In this document: positions 6,758 to 10,752 of the stretch, one piece after another
Layout of the letters: each line of letters starts with the position of its first letter
Numbering within the stretch: the first letter of the stretch is position 1
Source of the DNA: SOIA01 sp050116035
GTDB taxonomy: Bacteria > Acidobacteriota > Aminicenantia > Aminicenantales > Aminicenantaceae
Direction: 5' to 3'
Assembly (NCBI GenBank): GCA_050116035.1
Contig: JASFPJ010000091.1
Location: forward strand, 1 to 10,752
Length of the DNA: 10,752 nucleotides
The notes under the pieces: generated by a model
Databases searched by the model: none
Seen by the model: only the letters and a program-made list of their open reading frames with translations
Told to the model about the DNA's origin: nothing
Translations under genes and position numbers: made by a program

Positions 6758-7942
6758 ATGAGTGACATAGTCATCACCAGTGCTGTCCGGACAGCCGGAG
6801 GAAGCTTTGGCGGTTCTTTTAAAAGAGTTTCAGCCGTAGAATTAGGCGCGCTCATCCTCAAAGAAGCGGTGCAAAGGGGTGGGATTGAACCCAGTCAGGT
6901 GGATGAGGTGGTCTTTGGGACCGGCTGGCAGGCGGGTCTCGGGCCAAACATCGGACGTCTGGCCACAATCAAAGGGGGATTGCCGTATGAGGTTCCTGCC
7001 TTTACTGTGAACAAACGCTGCGGTTCATCTCTGCGGGCAGTGACTCTGGCTGCACAGATGATTAAAGCTGGAGACTCAGATGTGGTTCTCGCTGGTGGAT
7101 CTGAGAATTCAACCCAGGTCCCCTACCTCGCAGATCGTGCAAGATGGGGAAATCGCATGGGTGACGGCAAGCTGATCGATGTCCTGCATAAGGACGGATT
7201 CATGTGCCCCTTAGCCGGACATCTGATGGGAATGACTGCGGAGACACTCGTTGAAAAGTATAACATTAGCCGCGAAGAACAGGATGCCTATGCCAAAGAA
7301 AGCCAGGATAAAGCGGTTAAAGCCATAAAGGAAGGAAAATTCAAGGAGGAGATTCTTCCTGTCGAGGTTCCCCTGAAGAAAAAAGAGACCACAATTTTTG
7401 ATACTGAGGAAATCCCGAGGGAAGGAGTTACTGTCGAGAAACTTGCTAAACTTCCGCCTGTGTTTAAGAAAGATGGAACGGTCACGGCCGCAAACAGCTG
7501 CGCTCTCTGCGATGCCGCTTCAGCTGTCTTGATCATGAAAGAAGAGAAAGCTTCGGAGCTGGGTGTCAAACCTTTAGCCCGTATCGTTTCCTACGCCCAT
7601 GCCGGAGTCGACCCGGCAGTCATGGGGATAGGGCCCGTACCGGCTGTGAATCAAGCTCTGGAGAAGGCAGGACTCAAACTGGAGGATATCGACATCATCG
7701 AGCTCAATGAAGCTTTTGCGGCCCAGATTCTGGCAGTCGAGCGGGAACTCAAGTGGGATCGTTCAAAAGTCAACGTCCACGGAGGTGCCATCGCTCTCGG
7801 TCATCCGATTGGAGCGACTGGAACAAAAATATTAACCACATTGATCTATGCCTTGAAAACACATGATAAAACTATGGGGCTGGTAAGCCTGTGCATCGGA
7901 GGAGGCCAAGGAGTCGCCATCGTGATCGAAAGAATCAACTGA
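6758..7942 (+). CDS. Acetyl-CoA C-acyltransferase (thiolase)
   Basis: A 394-residue cytoplasmic thiolase of normal length, catalysing the reversible thiolysis of 3-ketoacyl-CoA, or condensation of two acetyl-CoA to acetoacetyl-CoA. All catalytic residues are present: nucleophile Cys88 in NKRCGSS, the NEAF motif at 317-320, His349 in GHPIGATG, and acid/base Cys379 in SLCIGGGQG. The N-terminal VITSAVRTAGGSFGG is typical of the AtoB/PhaA/FadA group. One segment departs from the usual GNASGINDGA: it reads AANSCALCDAAS (245-256) and adds two cysteines. GGGAGG at 6746-6751 sits 6 nt before the ATG, and a perfect-hexamer promoter lies upstream. Located between the thiolase-like gene and the hydroxyacyl-CoA dehydrogenase, it fits the last step of short-chain beta-oxidation or the first step of butyrate-type synthesis. 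Chain-length preference cannot be read from the sequence. Confidence 0.95.
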   Translation: MSDIVITSAVRTAGGSFGGSFKRVSAVELGALILKEAVQRGGIEPSQVDEVVFGTGWQAGLGPNIGRLATIKGGLPYEVPAFTVNKRCGSSLRAVTLAAQMIKAGDSDVVLAGGSENSTQVPYLADRARWGNRMGDGKLIDVLHKDGFMCPLAGHLMGMTAETLVEKYNISREEQDAYAKESQDKAVKAIKEGKFKEEILPVEVPLKKKETTIFDTEEIPREGVTVEKLAKLPPVFKKDGTVTAANSCALCDAASAVLIMKEEKASELGVKPLARIVSYAHAGVDPAVMGIGPVPAVNQALEKAGLKLEDIDIIELNEAFAAQILAVERELKWDRSKVNVHGGAIALGHPIGATGTKILTTLIYALKTHDKTMGLVSLCIGGGQGVAIVIERIN

Positions 7943-8275
7943 TCAGACCGCAGGGGAAGTCAATCTGTATTAGTTGATAATAAGGGATTGATAAGAAAAG
8001 AAAAAAAACAAAGAAGAATAGATTAAATTCGACTTGTATTCGGCAGTCACTCTTATTGATACAGACGCTTCGGACAGAGACAATCTTCACAAGAGCCTGG
8101 TTAAGTTTGAAACAAGAATAGAGTATAAAGGCTTCGTTTTTTAATGCGAAGCAAGGATAACTCAATTTGAACATCAATACGCGCGCCTGGAGGGAACGCC
8201 GCAATCTTTTCAATCAAAGAAAAATCCACCCTTTATCGGTTTATAATTTTTTTATTTAAAAATGGAGGAATAACT
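7943..8275. other. 333-bp intergenic region, no gene seen
   Basis: The region between the thiolase and the hydroxyacyl-CoA dehydrogenase has no convincing coding frame; the opposite-strand frame here has no start context or family features. It holds a purine-rich tract (7992-8020), a GCTTCG/CGAAGC hairpin (8131-8152) and the phrase GGAACGCCGCAATCT near 8193-8207, which faintly resembles the interspersed repeat at 9287. A TATAAT at 8242-8247 has no good -35. GGAGG at 8264-8268 serves the next gene. Confidence 0.5.
8131..8152. repeat. Perfect 6-bp hairpin, GCTTCG/CGAAGC
   Basis: GCTTCG (8131-8136) and CGAAGC (8147-8152) are inverted copies around a 10-nt loop containing six T. The GCGAAGC core is shared with the interspersed repeat found at 9287-9458, so this may be a worn copy. 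It is not a standard terminator, because the T-run lies in the loop. Confidence 0.35.
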
Positions 8276-9127
8276 ATGGATGTGAAAAAGCCTTTTGTCG
8301 TGGGCGCAGGAATCATGGGGGCCGGTGTCGGGCAGCTCTGTGCTCAACAGGGTTATGATGTGACAATAGTCGATACTTCTGATGAAATAGTCGAGAAAGC
8401 CAAGGCCAAAGTGGCTGCAGGATTGGGCAGACGGGTTGAGAAAGGGAAAATTACACAAGAAGACATGGATTCGGTCCTCTCTCACATGAACTGGGCCACA
8501 GGCCTCGAGCTGGCTAAAGATTCCGATTTCGTCGTCGAAGCTGTCTATGAGAATATCGATTTAAAAAAAGAAGTATTCAAGACTCTAGATTCGATCTGTC
8601 CACCCGAGACGATTCTGGCGTCAAACACAACAGCCCTTTCGGTCAGCGAGATTGCCACAGCCACTTCCCGTGCGGATAAGGTCATCGGTATGCATTTCTT
8701 CAACCCGGCGGTTATCATGAAGCTTGTCGAGATCATCCGCGGGGATAGTACTTCTGATGAGACCATTGAGACGACCAGGAAATTCGCCGAAAGCCTGGGC
8801 AAGGTTCCGATCGCGACTGCGAAGGAAGCGCCTGCCGGAATAGTCAGCCGCGTTCTAGCCGGGCTTCTGAATGAAGCGGCCGTCGTCTATTCGGACGGGA
8901 TTGCTTCCGCAGAAGATATCGATGAAGCCATGAAACTCGGTGCCGGACTTCCGATGGGACCTTTGGCTCTGATCGATATGATTGGACTGGATATTCATCA
9001 GGCGAAAATGGAAACTCTGTTTGGAAAGCTGAAAGATGAACGCTACAAACCCCCGGAAATAATCAAGAAGATGATAGCTGAAGGTAAATTGGGGAAAAAA
9101 TCAGGCGAGGGATTTTACAAATATTGA
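8276..9127 (+). CDS. 3-hydroxyacyl-CoA (3-hydroxybutyryl-CoA) dehydrogenase
   Basis: A 283-residue single-domain-pair enzyme of the Hbd/PaaH type that interconverts 3-hydroxyacyl-CoA and 3-ketoacyl-CoA with NAD(H). The Rossmann motif GAGIMG is at 10-15 and Asp33, at the end of the second strand, favours NAD over NADP. Active-site residues seen are Ser116 (SNTTALS), His140 (GMHFFNP) and Glu152 (KLVEII). The C-terminal domain has MKLGAGLPMGPLALIDMIGLD (219-239) and ends GEGFYKY, as in Hbd. The usual catalytic Asn of PGFIVNR is replaced: the ungapped equivalent reads PAGIVSR with Ser191. GGAGG at 8264-8268 is 7 nt before ATG 8276. It lies between thiolase and acyl-CoA dehydrogenase genes, matching the third and first steps of beta-oxidation around it. 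Family call firm; effect of Ser191 unknown. Confidence 0.94.
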   Translation: MDVKKPFVVGAGIMGAGVGQLCAQQGYDVTIVDTSDEIVEKAKAKVAAGLGRRVEKGKITQEDMDSVLSHMNWATGLELAKDSDFVVEAVYENIDLKKEVFKTLDSICPPETILASNTTALSVSEIATATSRADKVIGMHFFNPAVIMKLVEIIRGDSTSDETIETTRKFAESLGKVPIATAKEAPAGIVSRVLAGLLNEAAVVYSDGIASAEDIDEAMKLGAGLPMGPLALIDMIGLDIHQAKMETLFGKLKDERYKPPEIIKKMIAEGKLGKKSGEGFYKY

Positions 9128-9133
9128 ATTACT

Positions 9134-9160
9134 AAGCGATAAAGTAAAAAAGCGATAAAG
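9134..9160. repeat. 11-bp direct repeat after the dehydrogenase gene
   Basis: AAGCGATAAAG occurs at 9134-9144 and again at 9150-9160, period 16 bp, directly after the stop codon of the hydroxyacyl-CoA dehydrogenase. It does not form a hairpin. It may be a slippage duplication or paired binding site. Confidence 0.5.
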
Positions 9161-9286
9161 CAAGAATATAGAATATCCGCCTTTGGTGATGCAGATTTCT
9201 GGATAAAAACCAGGAAAAAGAGTGTCATTGTGAGGAGAGTGAAAATTAACCGCTCATTAATAAAGAGAACATAAGTGGTTTTTTTA

Positions 9287-9315
9287 TGTCATTGCGAGCG
9301 AAGCGCGGCAATCTC
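9287..9315 (+). repeat. 29-bp repeat unit, direct copy 1
   Basis: First exact copy, starting TGTCATTGCGAGCGAAGCG and ending CGGCAATCTC. It is preceded by a T-run (9279-9285). Confidence 0.9.
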
Positions 9316-9340
9316 ATACAATGAAATCATTGCAAGGAAC

Positions 9341-9359
9341 GAAATAGTGAGTCTATTTC
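9341..9359. repeat. Small hairpin between the two direct repeat copies
   Basis: GAAATA (9341-9346) and TATTTC (9354-9359) pair around a 7-nt loop (GTGAGTC). It lies inside a degenerate copy of the repeat and probably forms part of the same element family. Confidence 0.5.
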
Positions 9360-9366
9360 ATGCAAG

Positions 9367-9458
9367 TGTCATTGCGAGCGAAGCGCGGCAATCTCATCAG
9401 AGGAAACAAATTTTTCTTATTTTTTTTACGAGATTGCCGCGCTTCGCTCGCAATGACA
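9367..9458. repeat. Perfect 29-bp inverted repeat with 34-bp loop
   Basis: The second direct copy (9367-9395) and its exact reverse complement (9430-9458) flank 34 bp that contain long T-runs. Transcribed, this would give a very stable 29-bp stem between the hydroxyacyl-CoA and acyl-CoA dehydrogenase genes, 108 bp before the latter's start. It could block or end transcription, protect mRNA ends, or be the inverted ends of a small mobile element. Confidence 0.85.
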
Positions 9459-9566
9459 ATACAAGATTACAACGTTTTGCCCTAATGCCAACTATTTCCA
9501 TGAGGTTGCAGCGCTCCTTACAGTCGCTTGCAATAACATGGTATTCCTGAATGAAAGGAGAAAGTC

Positions 9567-10721
9567 ATGGACTTTGATTTGAGTGAAGAACAAAAAATGA
9601 TACAAGAGACAATCCGTAAATTCGCCAAAGAAGTCATGGCGCCTGTGGCCAGCGAGAATGATAAAAAGGGTCAGTTCCCGCGCGAAATATTCACTAAAAT
9701 GGCTGAACTGGGTTTTGCGGGAACGCCCATTCCGGAAGAATACGGCGGTGCCGGGTTTGATTACATAAGTCATGCCATTGTGGCTGAAGAGATTGGCCGG
9801 GTGGATTCTTCTCTCCGGGGGACCTATTCTGTCCAGGTTTCTCTTGTCGAGCTGCCCATCCTTAAATTCGCCAACGAGGAACAGAAGAAAAAATATCTTC
9901 CTAAGCTGACCAGTGGAGAATGGATTGGCTGTTATGGCCTGACAGAACCGGATGCAGGAAGTGACCCGGCGAGCATGAAGTCCACAGCTGTCGAGGATGG
10001 CGATCATTATGTGCTCAACGGGCAGAAGACATGGATCACCAATGCCGGAATAGCAGATTTGGCCATTGTCTATGCCAAAACAGACAAGGAAGCTGGGGCT
10101 CGAGGCATCACAGCCTTTTTGGTAGAGAGAGGGATGGAGGGTTTTTCGACAAAAGACCTCCATGACAAACTCGGTCTTCGTGCCTCCAACACAGGCGAGA
10201 TTTATCTGGAGAATTGCCGTGTTCCTAAAGAAAATGTTATGGGTGAGGTGAACAAGGGTTTCAAGGTGGCTCTGAGCACGCTTGATTTCGGCCGTTTTAC
10301 GGTTGCGGCGGGGTGTGTCGGCTCAGCTCAGGGATGTATCGATATCTGTAAGGAATACGCCACCCAAAGGATCCAGTTCGGCAAGCCGATTGCCAGCTTT
10401 CAGCTTGTCCAGCAGATGATCGCGGATATGGTCGTTGAATGCGAAGCGGGACGCCTCCTCGTCTACCGCGCCGGCCATCTGAAAAACAAGGGCGTCCGCA
10501 ACACCAGAGAAACCTCCATCGCTAAATACTACTGCAGTGAGATGGTTAACCGCGTGGCCTACAAGGCCATCCAGATTCATGGAGGCTATGGCTTCTCCGG
10601 GGAGTACGATGTGGAGCGCTTTTACCGGGATGCCCGGATCAATACTCTGTACGAAGGGACCTCACAGATTCAACAGCTCATCATCGGGGCCTTCGAGCTC
10701 GGCATCAAAGCGTTCACTTGA
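9567..10721 (+). CDS. Acyl-CoA dehydrogenase, short-chain type with glutaryl-CoA dehydrogenase-like features
   Basis: A 384-residue FAD enzyme of normal length that oxidises acyl-CoA to trans-2-enoyl-CoA, passing electrons to electron-transfer flavoprotein. Visible motifs are the N-terminal DLSEEQKMIQ, CYGLTEPDAGSDPAS (122-136) of the substrate/FAD site, KTWITNA (154-160), RIQFGKPI (268-275), QIHGGYGF (336-343), and catalytic Glu363 in LYEGTSQIQ. Two features lean towards glutaryl-CoA dehydrogenase: SLRGTYSVQVSLV (82-94), with Arg84 and Ser88 at the positions where that enzyme binds the distal carboxylate, and the ending LIIGAFELGIKAFT. A butyryl-CoA role remains possible from context. AAAGGAG at 9554-9560, 6 nt before the ATG, sets the start. 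It follows a 439-bp repeat-filled spacer, so it may be transcribed separately. No etfAB is seen before the window ends 31 bp downstream. Confidence 0.93.
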   Translation: MDFDLSEEQKMIQETIRKFAKEVMAPVASENDKKGQFPREIFTKMAELGFAGTPIPEEYGGAGFDYISHAIVAEEIGRVDSSLRGTYSVQVSLVELPILKFANEEQKKKYLPKLTSGEWIGCYGLTEPDAGSDPASMKSTAVEDGDHYVLNGQKTWITNAGIADLAIVYAKTDKEAGARGITAFLVERGMEGFSTKDLHDKLGLRASNTGEIYLENCRVPKENVMGEVNKGFKVALSTLDFGRFTVAAGCVGSAQGCIDICKEYATQRIQFGKPIASFQLVQQMIADMVVECEAGRLLVYRAGHLKNKGVRNTRETSIAKYYCSEMVNRVAYKAIQIHGGYGFSGEYDVERFYRDARINTLYEGTSQIQQLIIGAFELGIKAFT

Positions 10722-10752
10722 GCCATCAGTTTAAAAATAGATATCAGAGAAT

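Larger units (their letters stand above)
9223..9537. repeat. Cluster of CATTGCGAG...GGCAATCT interspersed repeats
   Basis: The non-coding spacer before the acyl-CoA dehydrogenase is built from one repeat family. There are two exact direct copies (9287-9315, 9367-9395; the identity runs on to 9317 and 9397, 80 bp apart) and one exact inverted copy (9430-9458). Degenerate copies are visible at 9223-9241 (TGTCATTGTGAGGAGAGTG), about 9327-9345 (ATCATTGCAAGGAACGAAA) and, inverted, 9523-9537 (GTCGCTTGCAATAAC). I recognise this CATTGCGAGCGAAGC...GCAATC type as a dispersed palindromic element found in many uncultured bacteria; its translated frames give the spurious peptides CHCERSAAIS, VIASEARQSH and LPRFARND, all visible here. 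No transposase is present. It is likely a non-autonomous REP/MITE-like element. Confidence 0.85.

Noticed and set aside
7935..8213. Minus-strand open frame of 92 codons in the spacer after the thiolase
   Set aside because: Low-complexity Phe/Leu/Ser-rich peptide running into the thiolase 3' end, with no recognisable domain.
9223..9537. CRISPR array
   Set aside because: Repeat copies are in both orientations, with irregular spacing and degenerate members, and there are no cas genes.
9275..9550. Open frame of 91 codons in the spacer before the acyl-CoA dehydrogenase
   Set aside because: Its peptide (CHCERSAAIS, VIASEARQSH, LPRFARND) is only the translation of the repeat cluster, and it has no ribosome binding site.
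9492..10163. Long minus-strand open frame of 223 codons
   Set aside because: It lies antisense to the well-supported acyl-CoA dehydrogenase and shows no family features.

Overview
The window looks like a chromosomal piece of an uncultured, moderately AT-rich Gram-negative bacterium, most plausibly of the Acidobacteriota/Aminicenantia kind. The clues are: an N-terminal helix-turn-helix of the WKDISDYL...RTCARWEKELGLP type joined to a transmembrane helix (a layout I associate with Acidobacteriota), an outer-membrane beta-barrel, strong AGGAGG-type ribosome binding sites, TTGACA/TATAAT-type promoters, and long gene spacing. This assignment is an inference from gene content only.

Layout. At 1-367 (minus strand) is the 5' part of a membrane-anchored helix-turn-helix protein that runs off the left edge. 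At 698-1090 (plus) is a small orphan protein that looks like a divergent GIY-YIG domain. At 1310-2263 (plus) is a patatin-like phospholipase with an intact Ser-Asp dyad, followed at 2419-2775 by a small three-helix membrane protein of unknown function. At 3044-4749 (minus) is a two-gene operon: first a short monohaem c-type cytochrome (4318-4749), then a protein joining a very similar haem domain to a beta-barrel that resembles DUF5777 (3044-4285).

The right half (5130-10721, all plus strand) is a short-chain acyl-CoA metabolism cluster: a thiolase-like protein with an unusual C-terminal extension and Ser in place of the nucleophile Cys, a canonical acetyl-CoA C-acyltransferase, a 3-hydroxyacyl-CoA dehydrogenase and an acyl-CoA dehydrogenase. 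Three of the four enzymes of a beta-oxidation or butyrate-type cycle are present; no enoyl-CoA hydratase lies in this window. The genes are separated by 104-439 bp, each has its own Shine-Dalgarno sequence, and one has a perfect-hexamer promoter, so the cluster is probably not a single tight operon.

The spacer between the hydroxyacyl-CoA and acyl-CoA dehydrogenase genes (9128-9566) holds a cluster of TGTCATTGCGAGCG-type interspersed repeats: two identical direct copies and one perfect inverted copy of a 29-bp unit, plus degenerate copies. No tRNA, rRNA, CRISPR array or transposase gene was seen. I did not find a clearly new defence or mobile system. The items most worth following up are the haem/beta-barrel fusion, the Cys-less thiolase-like fusion, and the repeat cluster.
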